From positions 124,001 through 188,000 of the forward strand of contig NZ_JAIWPT010000001.1 of the NCBI RefSeq assembly GCF_021191695.1: a stretch of DNA of 64,000 nucleotides, read 5' to 3'. Source of the DNA: Proluteimonas luteida. GTDB taxonomy: Bacteria > Pseudomonadota > Gammaproteobacteria > Xanthomonadales > Xanthomonadaceae. The first letter of the stretch is position 1. Each line of letters opens with the position of its first letter. A program made the translations under genes and the position numbers. This document shows, one piece after another, positions 51,366-60,892 of the stretch. Below the pieces are notes generated by a model that worked only from the letters and a program-made list of their open reading frames with translations, made no database searches and was not told the DNA's origin.

Positions 51366-51778
51366 CCAAGAGGCGAGGGCGGCCCCGGGCCACCTGTGAC
51401 CGGTCAGCATTGGGGCGCTTTCCGCAGGCGTCACCGGCCTACGGAATGACCGGCACGTCCGGATGGCGTAGCGTCGCAGACGTCGCACGCGACTGCCGGG
51501 TGTTCTGTCACCCCTGGAGCGCGGCGATCGTTGCAGACGATACCTGCCTCGGCCGGCGCCCAGACACCACCTCCCGATTTCGGCATGCCCGGAGATCGGT
51601 GGCGCACGCCACCGACACCCCCGACCCATGCCCGCCCACTGCCAAAGGCCCCGCGCAGGAATGCCCGCGGGGATCAACTTGTGTCCGGCAATCCTCGTGC
51701 GCGCGCGACCCCGACCTGGCGCCGCACTAGCCAGCAGGTCATCTCCATGCGCGGCTTCGGCCGCGGCGAGGACTGATC
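51366..51778. other. Intergenic region before alpA-like gene
   Basis: About 410 bp without a gene I can support. It includes the upstream region and ribosome-binding site (GGCGAGGA) of the AlpA-like gene. Confidence 0.4.
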
Positions 51779-52012
51779 ATGCACATCCCATCATCCAACC
51801 AACTTCCTTCGACGGGCGGCGATGCCCTGCCGCCTTCAGCACCCGAAGCCTTCCTGCGCCTGCCCCAGGTGCTCGCCAGGGTGCCCATCTCCCGTTCCAC
51901 GCTTTGGCGCCGTGTCCAGGAAAGAACGTTCCCGCAACCGTTGAAGCTGTCCGCGCGCGTAACCGTCTGGCGCTCGCGGGACATCGACGGATGGATGAGG
52001 GAACAAGGCTGA
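51779..52012 (+). CDS. AlpA-family excisionase-like DNA-binding protein
   Basis: A 77-residue protein of the AlpA/MerR-like winged-helix type. The core is FLRLPQVLARVPISRSTLWRRV, then ERTFPQPLKLSARVTVWRSRDIDGWM, exactly the family pattern. In mobile elements such proteins act as recombination directionality factors or regulators of integrase genes. No integrase is adjacent, so the target is open. Confidence 0.9.
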   Translation: MHIPSSNQLPSTGGDALPPSAPEAFLRLPQVLARVPISRSTLWRRVQERTFPQPLKLSARVTVWRSRDIDGWMREQG

Positions 52013-52220
52013 CAGCCGTTACGCAGGTGAGCTCGAGCAAGTGGCCCACGCGCTGGGGACTCCTCTGGCGCAGGTTTGCCTTGCGACGAAGCGTCAAATT
52101 GGGTGCATGGTGCGAGGCTTGCCTCCCAGCTCGAACTGGAGGTCAGGTAAGTAGGCGTGCAGCATGTCGAGCAAGTCGTCGTACAACGCTTCGCGGGTGT
52201 CCATTGTCCCTAAGATGGCC

Positions 52221-53552
52221 TCAATAGCGAACGCCGAACGAGAGTTTCCAGCCCTCCACGCGTTTCAACGTATCGTCTTCCTTCCCCTGATCGTAGGAAA
52301 GCCGAAGGCTGAAGTGGTCCGTCTTTTCCGGCGAGTAGTTGATGCCGGCACTGAAGCGGATCAGAGGGCCGGGGCCGTCGATGCGCACCAGGTTTTTGTA
52401 CCGAGCATCCAGACTGAGACGGGACAGGATCACGTTGTCCGACAGCAGCCAGACCGTGGCGGACAGGGCAGGGCCCGAGCGCACGTAGTTGGCGTCATCT
52501 TCGGATATCTCGCTCGTGCCTACCTCGAACACCTTGCCGACTTCGGTCAAAAGCCTGGCATCCAGCTTCCAGGCGAAGCTGCGGTACTCCCTGGAGCCTC
52601 CGAATGGAAGTTGATCGATGTTCAGAAGGAAACCTGGTGCCCACGCGGCTTTCAGTACAGCGAACTCGGCGTCCGTGGATCTGTCGATGGCGTAGTGTGG
52701 CGCGATGCTGATCTCGTCGAGGGACTCGAAAACGCGACCGTAAACGAACCCGGCGCCCCACTTCTTAGTGTCCGCATCGGTGTCGGCGTCCTCACCCGAT
52801 ACGCGCTTGTGTCGAGCTTCGAGGTAGGGGAGAAGCGTGGTTTCCGCACTGCGGGACAGCTCGTACCCGATGACAACGGACACATCGGTCGTGCTGCTGT
52901 CGGCTACTTTGTCGTCAACGTAGGACAGCTCTGCCTGTGGCACAGCCGCCAGCAGGGATGGCGTGCCACGCCTGAGCGACAGTCCTTCGACGGTGTTGCT
53001 GATCCTGATGCGGTGCGGAGGCTGGGGCAAGTCCGCCGTCACGCTGCGTGGCTTGCATTCGATGCGCGAAAACCGCCTGCGCTCATCGAGCGCACGCACG
53101 TATGCGCCGTACTCTGTACTTCCCAGCAGGGGCCTGTCCTTGATGTCACTGGCGGAAGGCTCGGCGACAAGGGTGATGTCGACATGGCGGTCGAGAAAGT
53201 TTCGGAGGTTCATTTGGGCAATATCCAGCGTGGCCTGGTCGCCCTTCCCGCAGCGGGTGGCCTCATGCCCTTGCAGTGAACTTGTCCCCCTGCAGTACGT
53301 TGGACTGAACAACGCGGCGAGTCGTTCTCCAGCGGTCTCGTTACCATCGCCGTCGGCGTCGAATATTCCGGCCTGCAGCGGCCCCGCGCTGGCGATTGCC
53401 TGATACACGAGCGCAACCGGGTCCACGATCGCTGGCTGATCCGCTTCGCCCCTGGGGCAGACCTTGGCCGGATCGATACCCTCGGCCGTCAACGCTGCTG
53501 TGGGCATGCAAGCCAGCGCGGCGAGCCCCAGACTGCGGACAATCCTCGTCAT
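52221..53552 (-). CDS. Probable outer-membrane beta-barrel protein with an EF-hand-like loop
   Basis: A 443-residue exported protein with signal peptide (IVRSLGLAALACMPTAALTA). Near residue 62, DADGDGNETAGE fits the 12-residue calcium-binding loop DxDxDGxxxxxE. The C-terminal two-thirds alternate hydrophobic and polar residues and end in WKLSFGVRY, the terminal aromatic expected for Bam-inserted barrels. Four cysteines lie in the first 165 residues. The start overlaps the stop of the preceding small gene by 4 bp (ATGA), so they form an operon. No named family is recognised. Confidence 0.75.
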   Translation of the reverse strand: MTRIVRSLGLAALACMPTAALTAEGIDPAKVCPRGEADQPAIVDPVALVYQAIASAGPLQAGIFDADGDGNETAGERLAALFSPTYCRGTSSLQGHEATRCGKGDQATLDIAQMNLRNFLDRHVDITLVAEPSASDIKDRPLLGSTEYGAYVRALDERRRFSRIECKPRSVTADLPQPPHRIRISNTVEGLSLRRGTPSLLAAVPQAELSYVDDKVADSSTTDVSVVIGYELSRSAETTLLPYLEARHKRVSGEDADTDADTKKWGAGFVYGRVFESLDEISIAPHYAIDRSTDAEFAVLKAAWAPGFLLNIDQLPFGGSREYRSFAWKLDARLLTEVGKVFEVGTSEISEDDANYVRSGPALSATVWLLSDNVILSRLSLDARYKNLVRIDGPGPLIRFSAGINYSPEKTDHFSLRLSYDQGKEDDTLKRVEGWKLSFGVRY

Positions 53553-53899
53553 GCGACCTCCAGATCGACCTGGAAGCGCGCCCACGCGATCCGAGGCGTG
53601 CGGATCTTGTCGAACAAGAGCCGAACGCTATCGGTCAATGGCTTGGAGACCGCGCTGCCGCCATCCCTGACGGAGACAGGGTGCATGGCGTAGCCCATCT
53701 CCCCCATGAGCGCGGCGGCCGCACGCAGCGTCGCCGTCCATTTCCTGCCGTCGCAGTCGTACCCGGCGGGCGGGCTCTTACCGGGAACGCGCTGCGTCCA
53801 GTCCGACTGCTTGACGTCAACACCGTGCCTGTCGCTGATCGCCTTTCGCAAGGCGCGACGGGCATCCTCGAATTGCACATCTTTCCCGACGCCAGCCAT
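53549..53899 (-). CDS. Small hypothetical partner of the barrel protein, 116 residues
   Basis: A cytosolic protein (no signal peptide) with a helical start (QFEDARRALRKAISDRHG) and the central block YDCDGRKWTATLRAAAALMGEMGY. It lies directly upstream of the outer-membrane protein gene with a 4-bp overlap. GGGGGAAAC precedes the ATG. The pairing of a cytosolic and an exported protein in one operon is the only clue to function. Confidence 0.7.
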   Translation of the reverse strand: MAGVGKDVQFEDARRALRKAISDRHGVDVKQSDWTQRVPGKSPPAGYDCDGRKWTATLRAAAALMGEMGYAMHPVSVRDGGSAVSKPLTDSVRLLFDKIRTPRIAWARFQVDLEVA

Positions 53900-53983
53900 G
53901 TTTCCCCCAGGGCCCAAGCGTACTTACTCCGTCCAACGCAGGCGCAGATGGGGATCGGCCATCCCGTGCCCGTCTCCTTCATG

Positions 53984-54017
53984 CCAAAAAAAGCACCCCG
54001 CGACAAGCGTCGCGGGG
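53984..54017 (-). terminator. Rho-independent terminator of the methylase-helicase gene
   Basis: On the minus strand, CCCCGCGAC and GTCGCGGGG form a perfect 9-bp stem with a 4-base loop, followed by GTGC and a run of seven T. It begins 8 bp after the stop of the giant gene, a textbook intrinsic terminator. Confidence 0.9.
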
Positions 54018-54024
54018 CAAGGGG

Positions 54025-57000
54025 TCAGGCGGCCCTCTGGCTGGCGTCGGCATCCATGCCCGCGCTGCCCGCCTCATCCTTGGTCAGGTCCAGCGCATCC
54101 ATCAGCTCGCGCTGGCGAGCCAGCAGATCGTGCAGCCGCACTTCTTGCTCGAACGGGCGTGACAGCTCCAGCTTCAAGTCTTCCAACCGTTTGCGACGGC
54201 TTGCCAACAAGTCGACGGCGTCGGCGTGTTCCTCCTCCACCGACGCCAATGCCGCCAACAGCGCCGAGACCAGGCCGGGACCTGTCTGGTAACGCTCGGC
54301 CTCGTACACGCAGTGCCCGCTCAGGTACAGACGCGGGACCTCGGCGTGGCGGTTGCCGCGGATGCCGAGGTCCAGGCCCCCGAAGCGTCCGAGGGTGCGT
54401 TCGACCGCCAGCCGCGTCTTGCGGATCTCCTCCCACGTCGCCTTGACGATCCCGCGCAGGGTGTCCCCCCCGAGATCGGCGCCGCGCACGCGCCTGCCGC
54501 CGAGCTCGACCGCGAAGTCCTCCATGGACTGCGGCTCGCGCTGCGCCAGGTCCTGTGCCAACTTTCCGACGCGTGCCTCCTGCGCCTCGATCAGCATCGG
54601 CAGCCGACCGACCTCGCTCTCGTTGGCGTAGCGCTGGTTGCGCCACACCGAGTACAGGGTCGAGAGCTTGGCGACCTCGGCGTCCACGCCGGCCTTCTCG
54701 ATCACCATCGGGTTGCCCGATGCCAGGGCCTTGACCTCGGCGTACGACAGCGTCGCCAGTTCCACGTCCTCCAGCGAGCGGATGCCCTTGTCGCCCCGCA
54801 TGACCTGGGCAATGAAGCGCGCCTTGGTCTCCAGGGTCTGCCAGAGGTAGGCATCGAAGCTTCCTTCGGTGACGTAGCGGAAGATCTCCACCTCGTCGTG
54901 CTCGTTGCCCTGGCGCAGGATGCGGCCCTCGCGCTGCTCCACGTCACACGGCCGCCAGGGGGCGTCCAGATGGTGCAGCGCCACCAGCCGCGTCTGCACG
55001 TTGGTGCCCACGCCCATCTTCGCGGTGGAGCCCAGCAGCACGCGCACGCGTCCTTCGCGGACGGCCTTGAACAGCTTGGCCTTCTGCACGTCCGTCGCCG
55101 CGTCGTGGACGAAGGCGATCTCCTGCTCGGGGATGCCCGCGTCGATCAGGCGCTGGCGCAGGTCGTCGTAGACGCTGAAGCGCTTGCCCGCATTCGGGGA
55201 TGACAGGTCGCAGAACACCATCTGCGCGCTGCGCGTTGCCGCGGTGCGCGTCCAGATGTCCACGATCTCCCGCAGGCAGGCGGCGACTTTTCCGCCCTCG
55301 TCGAAGCGTGCCTCCGGCGCAACCAGGCGGAAGTCCAGCGCCGCCTTGCGACCGTCCGTGGTGATCGCCAGCATGTTGTCGTCGTGCGGCTTGACGTTGC
55401 CGTTGCGCACAGCCTCGGCACGCTCGACGAGGGTCTTGACCAACGCCTTGAGCGCCGCGCTGGGAGGGCAAGCGATGATTCGCGCCTTGCCTCCACGCAG
55501 CTTCGGCACTGGCAGGTCCAGCATCTCGGCAGTGCGGATGTCCGCGACCTCGCCGAAGATCGACATCAACTCCGGTACGTTGATAAAGCGAGCGAACCGC
55601 GTGTGCATGCGGTAGCCGCTGCCGTCCGGTGCGATCTCCAGCGCGGTGACGCTTTCGCCGAAGGTGGCGGCCCAGGCGTCGAATTGTTCCAGGCCCAGTT
55701 CCCGCAACCGGTTCGGCTGCAGGTAGCGCATCATCGTGTGGACCTCGGCCATCGTGTTGGCCACCGGCGTCGCAGTGGCGAACACCACGCCGCGCTGGCG
55801 GCCGCCGTGCAGCCGCATCGTGTAGCGGGTCTTCAGGAACAGGTCGAAGGCCCGTTCCGAATTGCTCAGGGGCAATCCCGCCACCCGGGTCATCTTGGTG
55901 AACCGGTACAGGTTCTTGTGCAGGTGGGCCTCGTCCACGAACAGCGTGTCGATGCCCAGCTGCTCCCAGGTCAGCAGGTCGTCCTTCTTCTTGTCGGCCA
56001 GCAGCCGCTCCAGGCGGGCCGCCCAGTTCTTCTTCATCGCCTCCAGGTGCTTGACGATCCGGTTGCCGCGGTCGTTGCTCTTCTCGGCACGGATGGTCAG
56101 CTCGATGTCGCGGACGATCTCCTTGATGAACTCCTCTGTGAAATCGGGCGAGAGCTTGATGCGCTCGAAACTGGAATGGGTGACGACCACCGCGTCCCAG
56201 TCGCCGGTGGCGATGCGTGCCACCAGCTCGCGCCGCTTGTCGCCGGCCAGGTCGTCCTTGCCGGCCATCAGCACCGAGGCGTTGGGGTACAGGCGCACGA
56301 ACTCGGCCGTGTACTGTTCGAGCATGTGGTTCGGGACCACATGGCAGGGCTTGTTGGCGAATCCCAGCCGCCGCAATTCCATGCTGGCGGCCACGCACAC
56401 CGCGGTCTTGCCGGCGCCGACGGCATGGAACAGGCCGGTGTTGCCGGACTGCACCACGCGCCAGATGGCGTCCTTCTGATGGGCGTGCAACTCGAAGCAG
56501 TGCGAGAACCCCGGCAGCTTCAGGTGCGAGCCGTCGTAGCTGCGCGGCCGCGTCGCGTTGAAGGTGTCGTTGTAGATCCGGCACAGCGCCTCGCGGCGAT
56601 GCGTGTCGGAGAACACCCACGCGGCGAAGCGTTCCTTGATCAGCCCGAGCTTCTCGCGCGCGGCCAGTGTCTGCGCCGAATTGATGAAGTACCGGTCCGT
56701 CACCGGATCGCGGTCGCGGACCGTCGGCACCTGCACGTTGAGCGCGCACTGGACCAGCTCGAGCGCGTTCATGCGCTCGGTGCCGAACTCCTGCGTCACT
56801 TTCAGGTTCTGCCGGGCCTTCCATTCCGGGTAGGTCACCGACCAGGCACCGGCCTCGGCCGAATAGCCGACTTCGCAGTCTTCCAGTTCCAGCACTTCGC
56901 GGATGAAGCCCTCGACGTCCCGGGCCGGGATCCAGACGGCGCCCAGTCGCGGCTCGATCGCGCCCGGCGGCAGGTCTTCCGGCTGCACGGCCTCCAGCGC

Positions 57001-59034
57001 GCCGAGGTTGCGGTTGAACCGCGGCCCGGCCAGCGCCGCCTGCTGCAGCTTCTTGCGCACGTCCCCCGACAGGTACTCGTCGGCCGGCTGCCAGGCGTCC
57101 TCCAGGGGATCGAGGAAGATGTGCCCGCCGGCCGACAGTGCCTCCAGCACCTCGGCCTCCGGCGCGCCGAGCAGGCCCGCCATGTACGCCGGATCGACGC
57201 GACCGCGCCACTGCATCGACGCGGCCAGCGCCTCGGTGGGCTCGGCCGCTTCGGACGGTTCCACCACGCGTGACAACGTGCGCCGGGAGAACAGCGCCGC
57301 CTTGTGCGCCTTGCCCGATTCCTCGTCGTAGTGCTCCAGCGACAGCAGCAGCGGGTAGTCCGGGGCGCGCCGGAACGCGAGCGCGTTGGCGCGGCTGCTC
57401 AGGCATCCGTGCCGGGCGACGAAACGGTCGTACACCCCGTTGAGCAGGGTCCGCAACCGGGCCAACGCATCGTCGTCCTGGTCGGACATCTGCGCGTCGA
57501 GCAGGGCGCGGGCGTGCTCGCGGATCGCGCACATCCCGGTGATGCGGGCGCGTGCGGTCGCGTTGAGCTGGCCGTCGACGTTGACCAACGCGCCGTTCTC
57601 GACGCGGTGGACCTGTCCCTGACGCACCTGATAGCTGCCCGGGCGGTCTCCGGCCTCGGCCGGTGCCGGCTCCAGACGCAGCGGCACCACCGTTGCCTTT
57701 GCCGGCGTGTAGACATCGCGGGGCAGCAGGGCGATGCGCTCGGGCAGTTCGGCGACGAGGTCGCCGTCGAACACCGCCGTGGGCACTTCCTCGTAGCCGT
57801 TGCTCTCGTTGCGGATGCGGCCGATGCAGTACTGCGGGTGATCGGCATACCACCGGTTGATCTGCTGGTACCCGTGCAGGCCCCAGTCGCGCAGCGACTG
57901 CGGCACCTGCGCCTTCTCGGACCACGTGTCGTCGAGATCTTCAGCGCCGTCCCGCCTGCGCAGGAACAGGATGTCCGTCTGCACCTGCGTGCCGGCCATC
58001 CGCGAGAACGCGCCTTGCGGCAGGCGGATCGCGCCAAGCAGTGCCGCCTGGCTGCCGAGGTACCTGCGCACGCGTGCGTCGTTCGCCTCCAGCGTGTGGC
58101 TGCTGGTGATCAGGCAGACCAGGCCGCCCGGCCGTACCACGTCCAGGGCGCGGCCGAGGAACCAGTTGTGGATGCTGTAGCCCGCGTAGGGGCGGTTGCT
58201 CAGGTCGGCGACGGTGTAGTGGCCGAAGGGCACGTTGCCGACGACCAGGTCGTACCAGCCGTCGGGGACGGTCGCTTTCTCGAACGGCGCGATCCGCACG
58301 TCCACGCCGTGCTGGCCGTAGAGCGCTTGCAGCATCCGTCCGGACAGCCGGTCCAGTTCGACGGCCGTGGTCCGGCTGCGCGCGGCGATGGCGTCCGGCA
58401 TCGCGCCGATGAAGTGGCCGATGCCCGCCGCCGGTTCCAGGATGCGTCCGCCACGGAACCCGAAGCCCTCGATCGCCTGCCAGATGGCATGAACGATGTG
58501 CAGGTCCGTGTAGTGGCTGTTGTTGACGGAGGCGCGTGCGGCCTCGTAGTCCTCGGCGGCGAGCCGCTCCTGCAACTGCGCGGCGCGTGCGGTCCAGGCC
58601 GCATCGTTGCCTTCGAGGTTGAAGGCCGCCGGGATGCCGCCCCAACCGGTGTAGCGCAGCAGGACCGCGCGTTCCTCCGCCCGCGGTGGACGGTCTTCCG
58701 CGTCCAGGCGCGCCAGCGTCTCGATCGCCGCGACGTTGGCTGCGAACTTGGAAACCGCGCCAGCGGGAACGTCCAGTGCGGTCAGCGGCGTCCACGACGT
58801 GGGCGCAGGCGCGGAGTTCGCCGTGGTGGTGCTGCGCCAACTCGGGCGCGGCGCCGCCGGTGCGGGTTGCGTGATTTCGGCCGGGGTTTCGATGGCCGGC
58901 GCTGGTTGCGGCGCGACGGCCTGCGCGAGGGGCGCCGGCGGTACAGGAGGTGGCGGCTCGGGTGAGGGTGGGGCGGGCTGGTCGGGATCGAATCCCGGCA
59001 GCCAGAGCGAGTGCGAAGGGATGGGCTTGGCCAT
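54025..59034 (-). CDS. Giant DNA methylase-helicase protein
   Basis: The 1,669-residue protein has a proline-rich N-terminus (to about residue 75), an N6-adenine methyltransferase-like domain (LEPAAGIGHFIGAMPD and VVGNVPFGHY near residue 268), and a SNF2-like helicase with Walker A FHAVGAGKTAVCVA at about 873, FVDEAHLHKN at about 1030 and the last motif QREGRILRQGNEHDE at about 1370, ending in coiled-coil regions. Such proteins (related to DarB and to YtxK/COG4646) are frequent on conjugative elements and phages, where they may protect incoming DNA from restriction. The methylase box NVPF differs from the usual NPPF/Y, so activity is uncertain. The ATG at 59034 follows GGAGACATG. Confidence 0.92.
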   Translation of the reverse strand: MAKPIPSHSLWLPGFDPDQPAPPSPEPPPPVPPAPLAQAVAPQPAPAIETPAEITQPAPAAPRPSWRSTTTANSAPAPTSWTPLTALDVPAGAVSKFAANVAAIETLARLDAEDRPPRAEERAVLLRYTGWGGIPAAFNLEGNDAAWTARAAQLQERLAAEDYEAARASVNNSHYTDLHIVHAIWQAIEGFGFRGGRILEPAAGIGHFIGAMPDAIAARSRTTAVELDRLSGRMLQALYGQHGVDVRIAPFEKATVPDGWYDLVVGNVPFGHYTVADLSNRPYAGYSIHNWFLGRALDVVRPGGLVCLITSSHTLEANDARVRRYLGSQAALLGAIRLPQGAFSRMAGTQVQTDILFLRRRDGAEDLDDTWSEKAQVPQSLRDWGLHGYQQINRWYADHPQYCIGRIRNESNGYEEVPTAVFDGDLVAELPERIALLPRDVYTPAKATVVPLRLEPAPAEAGDRPGSYQVRQGQVHRVENGALVNVDGQLNATARARITGMCAIREHARALLDAQMSDQDDDALARLRTLLNGVYDRFVARHGCLSSRANALAFRRAPDYPLLLSLEHYDEESGKAHKAALFSRRTLSRVVEPSEAAEPTEALAASMQWRGRVDPAYMAGLLGAPEAEVLEALSAGGHIFLDPLEDAWQPADEYLSGDVRKKLQQAALAGPRFNRNLGALEAVQPEDLPPGAIEPRLGAVWIPARDVEGFIREVLELEDCEVGYSAEAGAWSVTYPEWKARQNLKVTQEFGTERMNALELVQCALNVQVPTVRDRDPVTDRYFINSAQTLAAREKLGLIKERFAAWVFSDTHRREALCRIYNDTFNATRPRSYDGSHLKLPGFSHCFELHAHQKDAIWRVVQSGNTGLFHAVGAGKTAVCVAASMELRRLGFANKPCHVVPNHMLEQYTAEFVRLYPNASVLMAGKDDLAGDKRRELVARIATGDWDAVVVTHSSFERIKLSPDFTEEFIKEIVRDIELTIRAEKSNDRGNRIVKHLEAMKKNWAARLERLLADKKKDDLLTWEQLGIDTLFVDEAHLHKNLYRFTKMTRVAGLPLSNSERAFDLFLKTRYTMRLHGGRQRGVVFATATPVANTMAEVHTMMRYLQPNRLRELGLEQFDAWAATFGESVTALEIAPDGSGYRMHTRFARFINVPELMSIFGEVADIRTAEMLDLPVPKLRGGKARIIACPPSAALKALVKTLVERAEAVRNGNVKPHDDNMLAITTDGRKAALDFRLVAPEARFDEGGKVAACLREIVDIWTRTAATRSAQMVFCDLSSPNAGKRFSVYDDLRQRLIDAGIPEQEIAFVHDAATDVQKAKLFKAVREGRVRVLLGSTAKMGVGTNVQTRLVALHHLDAPWRPCDVEQREGRILRQGNEHDEVEIFRYVTEGSFDAYLWQTLETKARFIAQVMRGDKGIRSLEDVELATLSYAEVKALASGNPMVIEKAGVDAEVAKLSTLYSVWRNQRYANESEVGRLPMLIEAQEARVGKLAQDLAQREPQSMEDFAVELGGRRVRGADLGGDTLRGIVKATWEEIRKTRLAVERTLGRFGGLDLGIRGNRHAEVPRLYLSGHCVYEAERYQTGPGLVSALLAALASVEEEHADAVDLLASRRKRLEDLKLELSRPFEQEVRLHDLLARQRELMDALDLTKDEAGSAGMDADASQRAA

Positions 59035-59950
59035 CGTGCATGTCTCCGTGGCAAGCGGGGACACACGCGCCCGGCAGGGGAGGTGTTCCCCTGTGGGATG
59101 GAAGTGGTGGGTTGCGGCGCGGTCCGCGCACCCCGAAAGCGGGGTGAACGGAACCGGTGGCGGGTCGTTCGGCCCAGAACGGGGCCGGCGCGTCATCGCG
59201 CGAGGCATGGCCGCGCGGAGGCGGACATCGAGGCGGTGGGCGGGTGTCGACCGCGACGCCTGGCTCGGCCAGGACGGCTCGTTGACGAGCATGACGCGCG
59301 TCCAACGTAGCAACGTCCTGGCGGCAGCCGGACACGGTCGGTCCAGGCGCCTGCGCAACCGGCGCGCAAGCGTGGCTGCCTGCGCGTGGCCGCGAGGCGG
59401 ACCCCGGCACCGCCCGGCGGTCGCTGCAGTCCTGCGGGTCGCGGGCCGGCGGGGAGGGGGCGTGTTTTGTATGCTGTGCCCGGCTTGGCGCTGAGGTCAG
59501 GACGAGCCGGCGCCGCGCGGGGGAGCTATCCCCTTGATGGTGGCGCCCCGGCGCCGCGCCGCGGCCCGCGCCGTCACCGAGACATCCGGGGGGATCCGGT
59601 CGAGGCCGTCGCAACCCATGCGAGCGGCCCGCGCCGCCGCCGCGGCTCCGCCGCGCGGCGAGCGAAGCGTCTTGCGCGCCCCTGCGCGCAGGCATCTGCC
59701 GTCGCGTGCCCCCTGCCGCCATATCCGCCGGCGCGTGGGTCGCCACGCCTGCGGGCAGCCTTCAAACCGCACCGCGGTCGCGCTGTCGCGTGCCTTGCCG
59801 TCGCCGCCACCCCGGCTGCCCTTCGGCGGCAAGGACGTGCGCGCGCGGCGCGCGGGCCTGACGCCGAAATCCCCACGGTTCCGTGGCGGTTTCGCGTGGT
59901 CGCGGGCCGCGGGCTGAGAAGGATGAATGGACGAGACAGGAAGGAACCGC
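59035..59950. other. Long divergent intergenic region
   Basis: About 915 bp between two divergent transcription units. It is extremely GC-rich, with many short CGCG-containing dyads, mainly 59500-59720. None of the open frames in it looks coding. It should contain the promoters of both flanking genes; an origin of transfer or replication could lie here, but I see no family-specific motif. Confidence 0.45.
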
Positions 59951-60892
59951 ATGGCCTCCGTCGAACGACCAACGCAGACATCGGCGGAGCGATCCGTGGC
60001 CATGCTGCGCGCCGTCCTGGACGGCGGGACCTACGCGCGGGTCGGCCAGGCCCACGGCGTCACCCGTACTGCAGTCGAGCGTCGGATCAAGGAACTGGTG
60101 CGATCGGTCAGCCAGAGCGTCGGCATCGACGGACTGAGCGACGGCGGGATCGCCTTCGTCAGCCGCCTGCGCTCCAACCGCGAGGCGATCCTGCTGGCGC
60201 TCGGGGACTTCGACCTCGACCAGGCCATCCGCCCGCGGGCCGACAAACCGATACGCACCTACAGCACCGAGGAAGTCGTAGCCGCTGCCGGGCGGGTCAG
60301 GGCCTACAGCCGCCAGCCGCTGCGGGACGTGGCCCTGTTCCTGGTGCTGTTCGCCACCGGCGCCCGGCCGCTCGAAATCGCGCGGCTACGGGTCCGCGAT
60401 TTCCTGCACGCCGACGGCAGCGTGCGCGAAGCCTCGGAACTGCCCGCTGCGGCGGCGATCAGCGGGGTGCCGCGCCCGCTGTACTTCAGGAGCACGCGGC
60501 TCAACACCGTCTTGCTGCAGTACCTGGGCGAACGGGCGACTGGCGGCGCGCGCGCGAGTACGGGTACCTACCTCGGCCTGGACCCCGATCAGGCCCTGTT
60601 CCTGGCGGCCGACGGCGAGGGCTTCGCCATCACCGCCTACGCGCAGGGCCGCCAGCAGCGCTACCTGTGCCGGCCGATCCTGGAGACCTACCGCAAGATC
60701 TTCCGCCACGCCGGCCTGCCCGGCGCCTCGCCGCTGGCGGTGCGCGCCACCGTCGCCGCGCGGCTCTACGCGCGCTGCGCCGACGAGCGCCAGGTCGGGC
60801 AACTGCTCGGCATCTCCCAGCGCAGCCGCATCCGCCGACTGTTCCCGCGCAGGCGACCGAGCGCGGCGGAGCTGACCGTGGACCTGATCTGA
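59951..60892 (+). CDS. Tyrosine-recombinase-fold protein with N-terminal helix-turn-helix, catalytic residues altered
   Basis: The 313-residue protein has an N-terminal helix-turn-helix (GGTYARVGQAHGVTRTAVERRI) and a C-terminal phage-integrase-like domain. The first catalytic Arg region is visible (LFATGARPLEIARLRVRDFL), but the HxxR box reads SPLAVRATVAARLYAR and the place of the catalytic Tyr reads QRSRIRRLFPR without tyrosine. It is therefore unlikely to recombine DNA and may act as a regulator or structural partner. AAGGAACC precedes the ATG at 59951. It overlaps the DUF1173 gene by 1 bp. Confidence 0.8.
   Translation: MASVERPTQTSAERSVAMLRAVLDGGTYARVGQAHGVTRTAVERRIKELVRSVSQSVGIDGLSDGGIAFVSRLRSNREAILLALGDFDLDQAIRPRADKPIRTYSTEEVVAAAGRVRAYSRQPLRDVALFLVLFATGARPLEIARLRVRDFLHADGSVREASELPAAAAISGVPRPLYFRSTRLNTVLLQYLGERATGGARASTGTYLGLDPDQALFLAADGEGFAITAYAQGRQQRYLCRPILETYRKIFRHAGLPGASPLAVRATVAARLYARCADERQVGQLLGISQRSRIRRLFPRRRPSAAELTVDLI

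Noticed and set aside
55384..58965. Long rightward open frames antisense to the methylase-helicase
   Set aside because: They mirror the third-position GC of the real gene and show no motifs, signal or ribosome-binding site.
59035..59950. Possible origin of transfer
   Set aside because: Position and GC-rich dyads are suggestive, but there is no recognisable nic motif or clear long inverted repeat.
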